NCBI RefSeq assembly: GCF_000744095.1
Contig: NZ_JQLI01000008.1
Coordinates: forward strand, 2,170,001-2,234,000
Origin: Cupriavidus necator A5-1
GTDB taxonomy: Bacteria > Pseudomonadota > Gammaproteobacteria > Burkholderiales > Burkholderiaceae
Reading direction: 5' to 3'
Length of the DNA: 64,000 nucleotides
How positions within the stretch are numbered: position 1 is the first letter of the stretch; each line of letters opens with the position of its first letter. This document shows positions 9,410 to 19,267 of this stretch, one piece after another. A program made the translations under genes and the position numbers. Below the pieces are notes generated by a model. The model did no database searches. It saw only the letters and a program-made list of their open reading frames with translations, and was not told where the DNA came from.

Positions 9410-10366
9410 ATGATGACCCTGTTTCGATTCATCTTTCTTTTGGTCTTCTGTTTCGCAGGAACGGCTGTCAGCGCCCAAGATCGGTACCCGAATCGGCCCG
9501 TCATGCTAATCCTTGGCTATTCAGCGGGTGGCATTGGAGACGGTATCGCTCGCCAACTCGCCCAGTTCGCTCACGACCGCCGAGGCGCCACGATTGTGGT
9601 CGATTACAAGCCTGGCGCGGCCAGCACGATTGCAACAGCAGCGACGAAGCGTGCACCGGCTGATGGCTATACGCTGTCGCTGATGAGTCCGAGCGCAATG
9701 TTCGTTGTGCCGCACTTCCAGAAATTGTCTTATGACCCGACCAAGGACTTCAGTTATCTGGGGTTGGTAATGGCGCAGCCGTATCCGATGTTTGTTCTTG
9801 CGAACAGTCCGCTCCATACATGGGCTGATGTCTTGGCTTATGCGCGTGCCAATCCCGGAAAGTTCAAATGGGGCACCGCAGGGGCTAATACTCTCGGGCA
9901 GATTCTTGTCCAATCGGCCTTCTCGCGGGAGCGAGTCGATGCCACGACGGTTCCTTACAAGGGTGGCGCGGACGCGATCTCCGGTCTGTTGGGAGGGCAT
10001 ATCGATGCCGTCGTATCTAGCGACTTTGGCCCACTGCTTGCCTCCGGAAAAGTTCGTCTCATTGTCGAGACGGGCGAGCTTCGCGCCCAGCCGCAAGTCC
10101 CTACCCTGAAGGATCTTGGGTATCCGCTAGCGGTTTCTCTCAAATACGGTGTAATCGGCCCGGCAGGGCTCTCGCCGGAAGTTGTGAACTGGTGGAATTC
10201 GCTCCTCAAGGAATTCTCTGAATCGGCTGCCTATAAGGAGTTTGCCCGAAAGCAATACGGTATGGCGATCTATGGCTCGTCTTCCGTCGCAACGCGCTAC
10301 GTCACGGAAAACTACGCGAGCGTCGGATCCGCCATCAAGACGCTCGGATTGAAGGCTGAAAATTAA
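9410..10366 (+). CDS. Tripartite tricarboxylate transporter substrate-binding protein (Bug/TctC family)
   Basis: About 318 residues. A signal peptide (MMTLFRFIFLLVFCFAG, cleavage near VSA-Q) is followed by RYPNRPVMLILGYSAGGIGD, the typical start of mature Bug proteins, and by YKGGADAISGLLGGHIDAV. These periplasmic proteins bind carboxylates or amides and may deliver them to TctAB membrane partners. No tctA or tctB lies nearby, which is usual for orphan Bug proteins in Burkholderiales. AAGGAG at 9399-9404 points to ATG 9410 rather than the GTG at 9404. It is the first large gene after the second IclR-type promoter, so it probably captures the pathway's substrate. Confidence 0.92.
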   Translation: MMTLFRFIFLLVFCFAGTAVSAQDRYPNRPVMLILGYSAGGIGDGIARQLAQFAHDRRGATIVVDYKPGAASTIATAATKRAPADGYTLSLMSPSAMFVVPHFQKLSYDPTKDFSYLGLVMAQPYPMFVLANSPLHTWADVLAYARANPGKFKWGTAGANTLGQILVQSAFSRERVDATTVPYKGGADAISGLLGGHIDAVVSSDFGPLLASGKVRLIVETGELRAQPQVPTLKDLGYPLAVSLKYGVIGPAGLSPEVVNWWNSLLKEFSESAAYKEFARKQYGMAIYGSSSVATRYVTENYASVGSAIKTLGLKAEN

Positions 10367-10580
10367 ACTCTGTTGGAGACTGGTGCTGCCGTTTGTTTAG
10401 TCGGCTCGCTATCAACGAGCGGCACATACAGCGGTTGCTGACGCAGCGGGTAGAAGAACCGTCAAATCTTCGACTAGATATATTCCCATCAGCAAGGATC
10501 TCGACTAGCTCGCGACACGCAAAATAGTGACGCGGCTTGGAGTCGGTCGTCCGTCAATCACGAAAAAACAGTTGCCAATC

Positions 10581-11945
10581 ATGGAAAGCAACAATTTCGC
10601 CGCATACCGACTTGCTGCGTATGTGGAAGATGGCTACATCGACATTCATGAGCCTGTTTTACGGGAAGCAGCTCTAAAGTGTGTCCTCGATTTGCTTGGG
10701 GCTGCAGCAGCGGGCATAGATTCCTACGTGTCCAGGGGCGCTCAAGAGCTCGTTAAAGGACAGTTCGGACCGGGTCAGTGCGCCATTTGGTTCAAAGGAG
10801 AATCGACAAGCCTAGCGGGAGCGATCCTCGCGAACTCAACCACGGCTTCCGTGCTGGATCTGGATGATGGTCACCGAGCCGCGCGTGGTCACCCCGGCGC
10901 GGCAGTCATTCCAGCCGCTCTGGCGGCCGCTGAAAGTATAGGGGCAGGAGCCGACGCGTTTCTGGGTTCGGTCGTCGCCGGGTACGAGGTTGCAGTAAGG
11001 GCGGCAGCGGCTTCGGCGCCGGCGCGGATGGGATATGGCTACGGGTCTGGCCGGTGGACCGGCTACGGCGTTGTCGCAGCGTTGGGCCGATTGTTCAAGC
11101 TTCCAGCTGACCAGATCTGTCAGGCTTTTGCCATCGCTGGGGTACAGAGCCCCAACCTGACGGCGAACGGTAGTGCGGGCTACTCGGATCTAATGGGGAA
11201 CGACGTCAAGGAAGCGATCCCTTGGTCCGCGGTAACGGCGTGCGCAGCCATCGAGCTAGCGCGGCATGGACTGAGCGGACCCGCGGACATTCTGGACCAC
11301 CTGCCGCATTACAACCGGGACGTTGTGCTGAGGGATTTAGGCGCCACGCATGCCATTAAAGGCATCTATTTCAAACCGTACTCCAGCTGCCGGTATGTAC
11401 ATCCGGCGCTTGCAGGCTTTGAGTTAGTCGTGCAGGAGAGCAAGCTTGCCGCCGAAGAGATACAGGCCGTCAGGATCTACACCTTCCAGTGGGCGCTTGA
11501 TATCGACAATCGTACGGACCCGCGCAATCTGACAGAGGTCCAGTACAGCATTCCCTACTGTATTGCACTTTCGGCGCTCGCCGGAAGCGCATGCATGTTG
11601 CCCATTACCGAAGCCGTACTCGGTCGGCAAGATGTGGTCGAGTTCGCAAAGAAAGTCCAACTGGTATTGGATCCTCAGCTGGAAGCGCGCTGCCCTGGCG
11701 AGACGCTTGCTCGGGTAGTAGTTGAAGGAAGAGGACAGACCTTCGAATCGCCCGTTACACCGCCACGCGGGGAGGCGACCAATCCGATGTCTTGGGGAGA
11801 CTTGGTGGACAAGTTCTGCACCGCTACGGCCGCCGTACTCCCGGAAGTCCGCCAGCGCAGTCTGGTGAACGCTGTAGAGGGTCTTGGAAGTGGGGACATT
11901 TCGCCATTGCTGGATGTACTGCAGCAGCCGCTGTCCGCCGGATAA
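10581..11945 (+). CDS. MmgE/PrpD family protein
   Basis: About 454 residues covering the MmgE/PrpD fold. Visible signatures are CVLDLLGAAAAGIDS near the N-terminus, VLDLDDGHRAARGHPGAAVI (conserved acidic and His-Pro-Gly region, residues 90-115) and PYSSCRYVHPALAGF in the middle. The family includes 2-methylcitrate dehydratase, cis-aconitate decarboxylase and iminodisuccinate epimerase. No other methylcitrate-cycle genes are present, so a propionate role is unlikely. Association with a Bug receptor and an outer-membrane porin suggests catabolism of a polycarboxylate-like compound. ATG 10581 was chosen because the family's start aligns there; a GTG at 10527 is in frame. No strong ribosome binding site is visible. 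Confidence 0.85.
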   Translation: MESNNFAAYRLAAYVEDGYIDIHEPVLREAALKCVLDLLGAAAAGIDSYVSRGAQELVKGQFGPGQCAIWFKGESTSLAGAILANSTTASVLDLDDGHRAARGHPGAAVIPAALAAAESIGAGADAFLGSVVAGYEVAVRAAAASAPARMGYGYGSGRWTGYGVVAALGRLFKLPADQICQAFAIAGVQSPNLTANGSAGYSDLMGNDVKEAIPWSAVTACAAIELARHGLSGPADILDHLPHYNRDVVLRDLGATHAIKGIYFKPYSSCRYVHPALAGFELVVQESKLAAEEIQAVRIYTFQWALDIDNRTDPRNLTEVQYSIPYCIALSALAGSACMLPITEAVLGRQDVVEFAKKVQLVLDPQLEARCPGETLARVVVEGRGQTFESPVTPPRGEATNPMSWGDLVDKFCTATAAVLPEVRQRSLVNAVEGLGSGDISPLLDVLQQPLSAG

Positions 11946-12101
11946 CTAACTTAAGTAGTGATTTCTGCCTTTACGAAAGGAGGCTTGGTTTATTTTTATC
12001 TTTTTGAACTCGTCTAATCGCAGCCGCTTTCTGTGGCGAACATAAGAAGTCTCGTGGAGATTTAAAAATAGTTTCCGTGCAGGAAATGAGGAGGAGTATT
12101 C

Positions 12102-13223
12102 GTGAAATATAAGATTGGACTATTGGTTGGTGCAACAGTTGCCGCAGGAAATGCCTACGCGCAATCTAGCGTCACCCTGTATGGTGTTATCGACGCCGCT
12201 GTTCGTTACTCGACCAATCAGCCTTCAGCCAACGGCCCCAAAACATTGGTAGCCCTCAATGAAGGTGTTTTCAATGGTGGACGCTGGGGGCTGCGCGGCA
12301 CAGAAGAACTCGGAGCCGGTAACAAGGCCATCTTCGCGCTGGAAAGCGGATTTAGCTACGATACAGGAAAGAGCGGCCAACAAGGACAGTTGTTTGGTCG
12401 GCAAGCTTGGGTCGGGATGTCGAATAGCTCGTTGGGCACGGTCAAGGTAGGTCGGCAGTACGGCTCCACCTACACTTTCATCGCGCAGGTCGACCCCATC
12501 AATACTGCAAATACGGCGGAGATCAGTTGGGAGACATCGCTAATTGGCCTTCGCTACGACAACACGATCGAATACACGAATAGGTGGGGAGGTTTTGGCG
12601 TAAACGCACAATACGCGCTGGGCGAACAGGCTGGAAACGCTTCCAGGGGGCGAACCATGCAGTTTGCATCGACCTACACGGCTGGTGGGCTCGTAGTGGG
12701 TGGTGCCGGTCAACAGTCTAGAGATGCCAACGGCCGTGATCTAACGCTTTGGACCGCCGGCGGGAAGTACAAGTTCGGCGACGTTACGATGCATGGCTAC
12801 TACATCGACTCGCGCCGTGACGCCGGCTTTATCGTGGGAGCTAGCGGCACCAACGCGCCGCTGGCCAACACGAGCATCGGTAGTAACGCAAATACTGCGG
12901 CAGGGCCGAATACTCAAACCTCCGAGCGCCACGATCGAGCAGGAGTGTTCGGCTTGACCTATCAGCCATCGTCCGCATGGCGCTTTGTTGCTACATACAT
13001 GCGCGACAACGTCGCCGGCGCGTCAAGGGGCGCATCGGGGCTTATTCAATCGGCTTACTTTGTCGCGATGTACAGCCTGTCCGCTCGTACGGATGTCTAC
13101 CTGGAAGCGGATAGGAGTTGGCTGAGCGGGGCGTCTGTGACCGATCCGAATAGCCCATTGGGTCCCTTTGCTGGCGCCAGTACTCGCACCGGCGTCGCGC
13201 TAGGGATGCGCACTCGATTCTGA
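12102..13223 (+). CDS. General outer-membrane porin (Gram-negative porin_4 type)
   Basis: About 373 residues. The signal peptide (KYKIGLLVGATVAAGNAYA) is followed by QSSVTLYGVIDAAVRY, the usual first beta strand of beta-proteobacterial trimeric porins. Further marks are RWGLRGTEELGAGNKAIFAL, LFGRQAWVGMS and a C-terminal phenylalanine (MRTRF), the signal for outer-membrane assembly. GTG 12102 is preceded by GAGGAGGAG at good spacing. It lies after the Bug and PrpD genes and before a strong terminator, so it likely ends that transcription unit and lets the substrate into the periplasm. Confidence 0.92.
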   Translation: MKYKIGLLVGATVAAGNAYAQSSVTLYGVIDAAVRYSTNQPSANGPKTLVALNEGVFNGGRWGLRGTEELGAGNKAIFALESGFSYDTGKSGQQGQLFGRQAWVGMSNSSLGTVKVGRQYGSTYTFIAQVDPINTANTAEISWETSLIGLRYDNTIEYTNRWGGFGVNAQYALGEQAGNASRGRTMQFASTYTAGGLVVGGAGQQSRDANGRDLTLWTAGGKYKFGDVTMHGYYIDSRRDAGFIVGASGTNAPLANTSIGSNANTAAGPNTQTSERHDRAGVFGLTYQPSSAWRFVATYMRDNVAGASRGASGLIQSAYFVAMYSLSARTDVYLEADRSWLSGASVTDPNSPLGPFAGASTRTGVALGMRTRF

Positions 13224-13378
13224 GCGCCACTGAACGCTCGTTCTGGTCCCGGCCAAGCAGCAGGGTTTACTCCGCTTTACTCGACAGCATTATGTCGGCG
13301 GTGGGCTCTTGGCCCCGCTCGGAACGGCTCGCCTTCTTGTGATTTGTGCGGTACTTAGTCTAGCGTCAACTGGGGTTT

Positions 13379-13408
13379 GGCGGCGGGAGAGATCCAGCCG
13401 CCTTTTTT
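13379..13408 (+). terminator. Rho-independent terminator after the porin
   Basis: Stem GGCGGC (13379-13384) pairs with GCCGCC (13397-13402) and is followed by six T residues. Confidence 0.8.
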
Positions 13409-13553
13409 AATTTAAGGGCGCATACCGGCGCTCACCCCGCAGTATTCGGGTTGCCTGAAGTCGTAAGCGGCATTTTTGATCGCCAGTATCTTGCTCCGGA
13501 CGGCTGGTGTGCTTCTATTGTTGCATGGCAAGACGAATGCGGCAGGGGGCGAG

Positions 13554-16500
13554 ATGCGCTGCGCAAATTGCGGCTTCGAGAACCTGGCACCAAGAGATTT
13601 TTGCGAGGAGTGCGGGCATAAACTTGTTCGCGTCTGTCCGCGATGCGGCAACGAATCCGGCCCGACAGCGAAATTTTGCGGGGCATGTGGTGGCGCCTTG
13701 GATGCTCTCTTGGGAATTCCAATCCCAACGTCAACGACCACGCCCGCTGCGCCCGCTCCCGTTTTTTATACGCCGCCCCATCTCGCTGAACGAATCCTGG
13801 CCGAGCAAGCTGCGATGGAGGGCCGGGGTCAGGCCGCCGGCGAGCGCAAGACCATCACAGCACTGTTTGCCGATATAGCTGGCTCGACCGCGTTGATCCA
13901 GGACTTGGATCCGGAGGAAGCCCGCAGCCTGATTGACCCGGTTGTGGCGCTAATGATGGAGGCCGTCCATCACTATGAAGGGTACGTCGCCAAAGCTCTC
14001 GGCGACGGCATCCTTGCCCTGTTTGGCGCGCCAATTGCCCACGAAGATCATGCGCTGCGGGCGCTTTTTGCTGCACTTCGCATGCAGGAGACCATGCGCT
14101 GTCACAGCGACCGGGTCCAGCAGGACTTGGGCGTTGCGCTGCAGATCCGGGTCGGTGTTCATACCGGGGAAGTGGTGGTTCGCTCGATCCGCAAGGACGA
14201 CTTGCGCACTGAGTACGACCCGGTGGGCCCCACGATTCATATCGCCGCCCGGATGGAAGGGGTCGCAACACCATCGTCCATCGTCGTCAGCGAGTCGACA
14301 CACAGATTGACCGAGGGGTATTTCGAATTCAAGGCCCTGGGGCAAACGCCAATCAAGGGGGTGCGCGATCCGCTGGCGGTGTATGAAGTGCTCGGCCTGG
14401 GCGCCTTACGCACGCGACTGCAGGTGGGGGCGCACCGCGGCCTCGCGCGGTTTGTCGGTCGCGAGACCGAACTGGAGCGCCTGACTGAGGCGTTCGAACT
14501 GGCCAAGGCAGGGCAGGGCCAGATCGTTGCTGTCGTGGGCGAAGCGGGCGTCGGCAAGTCGCGCCTGTTCCATGAATTCAAGGCGTGCTCGAAGAAGGGC
14601 TGCATGGTGCTCGAAACCGTCTCGGTGTCACATGGCAAGGCATTTCCCTACCTGCCTCTGATTGACCTGCTGAAGACATACTTTCAGATCTCCGCACGGG
14701 ATGATGAAAGCCTATTTGGTGAGAAGGTCAGGAGTAGGTTGTTGACGCTGGATTTGGCATTGGAAGCGCAACTACCCTATCTCCTGTATCTGCTGGGTAT
14801 CAGTGAGCCCGGCTCGACTGTTTCGTCAATGGACCCCGTCGTCCGGCGCCAGCGCACTTTCGAAGCCATTGCGCTCCTGCTGTTGCGCGAGAGTTGCAAA
14901 CAGCCTCTCGTGATCCTGTTCGAAGACTTGCAATGGCTGGACGCTGAAACGGAGGCGTTTCTCAGTATCCTCGTCGAACACGTGCCGGTTGCCAAGATAC
15001 TCTTGCTCGTCAATTTCCGGCCGGAGTACGCGCGTAACTGGGTCCCCAAGGTTTGCCACACCGATCTGCATCTGGAACCTCTAGAGCAAGCGGTGGCACA
15101 AGGGTTACTGACGTCATTGCTGGGGGACCACCCGTCTCTCGCGCCGGAGAAACTCCGTATCCTGACGAAGACCGAAGGCAACCCTTTCTTTATGGAAGAA
15201 GTCGTCAAGACGCTGCTCGAGGAGAACGTTTTATTGGGCCAGGCCGGAAGCTACCGGATCGAGAAGCCTCCCTTGGACCTTCATATTCCCACGACGGTGC
15301 AGGGCGTGTTGGCGGCACGGATTGATCGGCTATCTGTCGCGCAGAAGGAGTTGCTGCAGACTCTTGCGATTATCGGCAAAGAGTTTCCCTTTACTCTGAT
15401 TGAGTATGTTACGAAACTGCCGGAGGTAACGTTGCACTCCCTCCTGCGCGGCCTCGAAGCGGGAGACTTCATTTATGAGCGTCCCGCTTTCCCCGAGGTC
15501 GAGTACGCGTTCAAACATGCACTCACGCAGGAGGTAGCTGGTAATTCCTTGCTGACGAGTCAGCGCAGTGTTCTGCACGAGCGCACTGCCCGGGCGATTG
15601 AGGCATTGTTCCCGGGGCGGCTGAAGGACTATTGCAGCGAGTTGGCTCATCACTACAGTAAGAGCGGTAACCTCCAGAAGGCGATCGAATACCTGCAGTT
15701 GGCTGGCCAACAAGCCTTGGAGCGTTCCGCCCAACTCGATGCCATCCGTCATCTGAACGCTGCCCTCGAATTGCTCAAGTCGGTGCCGGATACTCCTGAA
15801 CGCGCACGCGAGGAACTCACGATACTGCTTACCCTTGGCCCGGCTTGGGTAGCTGCACGAGGCCATGGTTCGCCAGAGGTAGAAGCGACATACATGCGTG
15901 CGCTGGCCTTGTGTGAGCAAGGTGCGAAAACACCCGAGTCGTTTTCAGCACAGTACGGGCTGTGGTCATTCTATTACTTGCGCGCACAATTCCGTACGGC
16001 TCGCGTTTTGGCGGATCGGCTGCTCGCGTTCGCGTTGGAGACAAAAGAGCCGGAGGAACTTGCGGAGGCACACCGAGTTCTTGCCACCACTGTGTTCCGT
16101 ATGGGCGAGATTAAGATAGCCCGAACCCACGCGGAGCAGGCGTTGGTGCTGCATCGAGCAGGTCAGCAGTCGTACAGTCGTCTGCTGCGCTACGCACAGA
16201 ATCCCGCTGTCCATATGCGTAGCACGCTGGGAAAAATACTGTGGTATTTGGGCTCGCCGGACCAAGCCCGTGTGCGCTGCGATGAGGCGATGGCGCTGGC
16301 CAGGCAGGTCGCGGATCCATTCGCGCTTGCTCTTAGTCTGATTTTCGCTGCGGACCTGCATCGATGCCGGCGGGAGGTGGAACTGTCGCAGAAGTATGCA
16401 GACGCCGCCATCGCGCTTTCAACGGACCAAGGGTACCCACTTTATCGGGCGTGGGGAACAATCCTGCGCGGAAGTGCACTCTCCGAGCATGGTAGTCATA

Positions 16501-16988
16501 AGGATGGAATCGACCAAATAAAGGAAGGCCTCAGCTCCTACGAAGCTACGGGGGCGATACTGGGGCGGCCGACTCTTCTAACGCTCCTCGCGGAGGCCTA
16601 TGGAAAGTCTGGCCAGGCTGAGGCGGGACTTAGTGTGCTGAGTGAGGCAATCGCTCTGGTGAACACGACGGGCGAATGCTTCGATGTCCCGATGCTACTC
16701 CGACTCAAAGGGGATTTGATTCAGCTGCATTCGGGCTCCCAATTTAGCCTCTCCGCGCAGGACAAAGAAGCCGAAGCCTGTTTTCACGAAGCGATCGGCA
16801 TAGCCCATCGCTATGGAGCCACATCGGTCGAGTTACAAGTTGCCATTCGCTTGGCTCGGCTATGGCAACGACAAGGCAAGGCGGATCCTGCGCGCTTGAC
16901 GTTGGCGGAGGTCCATCGGCGATTCACAGAGGGGTTTGTCACTGCTGATTGGCAAGAGGCTAAAGCGCTTCTGGAAGATCTCGGATAA
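13554..16988 (+). CDS. Zinc-ribbon / class III nucleotide cyclase / AAA ATPase / TPR signalling protein
   Basis: About 1144 residues in four parts. Residues 1-50 hold two CxxC-type zinc ribbons (CANC, CEEC, CPRC, CGAC). Residues about 100-285 form a class III adenylate/guanylate cyclase domain with ALFADIAGST (metal Asp), GDGILALFGAP and RVGVHTGEVV. Residues about 300-560 are an AAA-type ATPase with Walker A GEAGVGKS and Walker B LVILFEDLQWLD. The remainder is helical, TPR-like (SELAHHYSKSGNLQKAIEYL). ATG 13554 follows AGGGGG; an upstream TTG frame lacks support. Such fusions are common in Burkholderiales and rhizobia, but the output is usually unknown. It lies alone between the porin terminator and aceF and has no obvious metabolic partner. 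Confidence 0.88.
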   Translation: MRCANCGFENLAPRDFCEECGHKLVRVCPRCGNESGPTAKFCGACGGALDALLGIPIPTSTTTPAAPAPVFYTPPHLAERILAEQAAMEGRGQAAGERKTITALFADIAGSTALIQDLDPEEARSLIDPVVALMMEAVHHYEGYVAKALGDGILALFGAPIAHEDHALRALFAALRMQETMRCHSDRVQQDLGVALQIRVGVHTGEVVVRSIRKDDLRTEYDPVGPTIHIAARMEGVATPSSIVVSESTHRLTEGYFEFKALGQTPIKGVRDPLAVYEVLGLGALRTRLQVGAHRGLARFVGRETELERLTEAFELAKAGQGQIVAVVGEAGVGKSRLFHEFKACSKKGCMVLETVSVSHGKAFPYLPLIDLLKTYFQISARDDESLFGEKVRSRLLTLDLALEAQLPYLLYLLGISEPGSTVSSMDPVVRRQRTFEAIALLLLRESCKQPLVILFEDLQWLDAETEAFLSILVEHVPVAKILLLVNFRPEYARNWVPKVCHTDLHLEPLEQAVAQGLLTSLLGDHPSLAPEKLRILTKTEGNPFFMEEVVKTLLEENVLLGQAGSYRIEKPPLDLHIPTTVQGVLAARIDRLSVAQKELLQTLAIIGKEFPFTLIEYVTKLPEVTLHSLLRGLEAGDFIYERPAFPEVEYAFKHALTQEVAGNSLLTSQRSVLHERTARAIEALFPGRLKDYCSELAHHYSKSGNLQKAIEYLQLAGQQALERSAQLDAIRHLNAALELLKSVPDTPERAREELTILLTLGPAWVAARGHGSPEVEATYMRALALCEQGAKTPESFSAQYGLWSFYYLRAQFRTARVLADRLLAFALETKEPEELAEAHRVLATTVFRMGEIKIARTHAEQALVLHRAGQQSYSRLLRYAQNPAVHMRSTLGKILWYLGSPDQARVRCDEAMALARQVADPFALALSLIFAADLHRCRREVELSQKYADAAIALSTDQGYPLYRAWGTILRGSALSEHGSHKDGIDQIKEGLSSYEATGAILGRPTLLTLLAEAYGKSGQAEAGLSVLSEAIALVNTTGECFDVPMLLRLKGDLIQLHSGSQFSLSAQDKEAEACFHEAIGIAHRYGATSVELQVAIRLARLWQRQGKADPARLTLAEVHRRFTEGFVTADWQEAKALLEDLG

Positions 16989-17320
16989 GAGCAAGACGGA
17001 TTGTCAGAACTTTCAGCTGACAACGCCGGGCTTGCGCAGCATCCTGTGCTGAGATGGTCAGCGAAGCCAACCGAATTCAGCGGCAAATATCGCAGCTAGG
17101 AACCTAAAATCGACTTGGTCAGGTAGTGAGGCCTGAAGACTGTCAGGCGTCCGCTTCTCGAGTGGCTGCGTGAGCATTGATCGAACCACAAACAGCGTCG
17201 CGGGTTCGGCATTGGAACTGCGCGAACCTCGGGTACTGGTCCCTGCAGAAGTGGGCGCTACAGCCTTCATGGTGTGACCGAGCACTGGCCCGAGGACGGG
17301 TAACGATCACGAGAGAAAGT
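16989..17320. other. Intergenic region upstream of aceF
   Basis: About 330 bases. No remnant of aceE is recognisable. A minus-strand frame of about 70 codons lies inside it, but I see no family features. GAGAGAAAG just before 17321 is the aceF ribosome binding site. Confidence 0.35.
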
Positions 17321-19015
17321 ATGAATCAAGTTTGCGAAATTAGATTGCCCGACATCGGAGACTTCGGTGCAGTACCCGTCATCGAAGTCCACGTGGAACC
17401 AGGAGACCAGATTAATGCGGAGGATGCGCTGGTAACGTTGGAGTCGGACAAAGCCACCATGGACGTGCCTTCACCGCAGGCCGGCGTGGTCAAGGAGGTC
17501 CGCATCAGGGTGGGCGACAGTGTGTCCGAGGGCGCGGTGCTGGTGATGCTGGAAGCGGCCGGCCAGACCGCCGCGGCCCCGGCCCCGGCTCCAGCTGCTG
17601 CTGCGGCACCTGCCCTGGCTCCCGCGCCTGCTGCCGCAGCACCGGTTCCGGCCTCCGCTCCGGCGGCAGCCCGTGCGGCCGGTGGCGGCACCATCGACGT
17701 GAAGTTGCCGGACATCGGCGACTATGACGCCGTCCCCGTCATTGAAGTCCACGTCAAGGCTGGCGACACGATCAACGCCGAAGATGCCCTCGTGACGTTG
17801 GAATCAGACAAGGCCACTATGGACGTACCTTCGCCGCATGGCGGCGTGGTCAAGGAAGTTAAGGTCAAGGTTGGTGACAACGTGTCCGAAGGTACGCTGC
17901 TGCTGATTCTGGAAGACGCGGATTCGCTTGCCGCTACCCCCTCAGCCGCCGCCGCTGCACCGGCACCGGCAGCTGCTGCCACGATGGCTCCGGCTCCGGC
18001 CCCCGCAGCTACGCAGGCTCCGGCCGCTGCTCCGGCCGCTGCTCCTGCTGCTGCGCGCGCCGCCACACCAGCCGCCCCTAGTGTCTTCGGCAATTCCGCC
18101 CACGCCAGCCCGTCGGTGCGCAAGTTCGCGCGCGAGCTGGGCGTCGACGTGTCGCGCGTGGCCGGCACCGGCCCCAAGGGCCGCATCACCCAGCAGGACG
18201 TGCAGAACTACGTCAAGGGTGTGATGACCGGCCAGGCCGCCGCGCCGGCCCAGCCTGCCGCGGCTGGCGGCGGTGGTGGCGAACTTGGCCTGCTGCCGTG
18301 GCCGAAGGTCGATTTCACCCGCTTCGGCGAGGTGGAAAGCAAGGCCCTGTCGCGCATCAAGAAGATTTCCGGCGCGAACCTGCACCGCAACTGGGTCATG
18401 ATCCCGCACGTCACCAACCATGACGAAGCGGACATCACCGAGCTGGAAGCCTTCCGCGTGCAGCTGAACAAGGAAAACGAGAAGTCCGGCATCAAGGTGA
18501 CCATGCTGGCCTTCATGATCAAGGCCACGGTCGCGGCGCTGAAGAAGTTCCCGAACTTCAACGCCTCGCTCGACGGAGACAACCTGGTGCTGAAGAAATA
18601 TTTCAACATCGGTTTCGCCGCCGACACCCCGAACGGCCTGGTCGTGCCGGTGATCAAGAACGCCGACAAGAAGGGCGTGCTGGAGATCAGCCAGGAAATG
18701 AGCGAGCTGGCCAAGCTGGCGCGCGACGGCAAGCTCAAGCCTGACCAGATGCAGGGCGGTTGCTTCTCCATCTCGTCCTTGGGCGGCATCGGCGGTATGT
18801 CATTTACTCCAATCATCAATGCGCCCGAAGTGGCCATCATGGGTGTGTGCAAGTCGTACCAGAAGCCTGTTTGGGACGGCAATCAGTTCGTGCCGCGCCT
18901 GACGCTGCCGCTGTCGCTGTCCTGGGATCATCGCGTCATCGACGGCGCCGAGGCCGCGCGCTTCAACACGTACTTCGCGCAGTTGCTGGCGGATTTCCGC
19001 CGCATCCTCCTGTAA
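17321..19015 (+). CDS. aceF: Dihydrolipoamide acetyltransferase (pyruvate dehydrogenase E2) with two lipoyl domains
   Basis: About 564 residues. Two lipoyl domains, each with TLESDKATMDVPSP around the lipoylated Lys, occupy residues about 4-80 and 126-203. Long Ala-Pro linkers separate them. A peripheral subunit-binding domain follows (SPSVRKFARELGVDVSRVAG, residues about 263-297). The C-terminal acetyltransferase core includes VMIPHVTNHDEADITELEAF, SLGGIGGMSFTPIINAPEVA and LSLSWDHRVIDGAEA with the catalytic His/Asp. The product transfers acetyl groups to CoA and forms the complex core. It is followed, after 252 bases, by lpdA. aceE is not directly upstream but 13 kb away on the same strand, an unusual split. 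ATG 17321 has GAGAG before it. Confidence 0.95.
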   Translation: MNQVCEIRLPDIGDFGAVPVIEVHVEPGDQINAEDALVTLESDKATMDVPSPQAGVVKEVRIRVGDSVSEGAVLVMLEAAGQTAAAPAPAPAAAAAPALAPAPAAAAPVPASAPAAARAAGGGTIDVKLPDIGDYDAVPVIEVHVKAGDTINAEDALVTLESDKATMDVPSPHGGVVKEVKVKVGDNVSEGTLLLILEDADSLAATPSAAAAAPAPAAAATMAPAPAPAATQAPAAAPAAAPAAARAATPAAPSVFGNSAHASPSVRKFARELGVDVSRVAGTGPKGRITQQDVQNYVKGVMTGQAAAPAQPAAAGGGGGELGLLPWPKVDFTRFGEVESKALSRIKKISGANLHRNWVMIPHVTNHDEADITELEAFRVQLNKENEKSGIKVTMLAFMIKATVAALKKFPNFNASLDGDNLVLKKYFNIGFAADTPNGLVVPVIKNADKKGVLEISQEMSELAKLARDGKLKPDQMQGGCFSISSLGGIGGMSFTPIINAPEVAIMGVCKSYQKPVWDGNQFVPRLTLPLSLSWDHRVIDGAEAARFNTYFAQLLADFRRILL

Positions 19016-19267
19016 GACAACCACGGCATGTCTTTGACGGGTATGGCCATGGCGGTCAGTCCAGAGCGGCGAGCCATGACCACCCCATGGATGCCCCGGC
19101 CATCTTCGAGCATTGGTGTCGAGACCCGCATCGAGTTCGACAAGAGTCGGGCAGGCACGATTGAAATTACCGCGAGGGCTGCTAGAGGGCGGTGCCCCGT
19201 GGCGGCGGCAATCAACAACTACAGCGCGCACTTAGGCCACCCGGACCGCGCGCATTGAGGACCAAGA
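19016..19267. other. Gap between aceF and lpdA
   Basis: A 252-base spacer, longer than usual inside this operon. Both strands carry open frames of 75-95 codons without recognisable domains; neither is supported as a gene. Confidence 0.3.
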
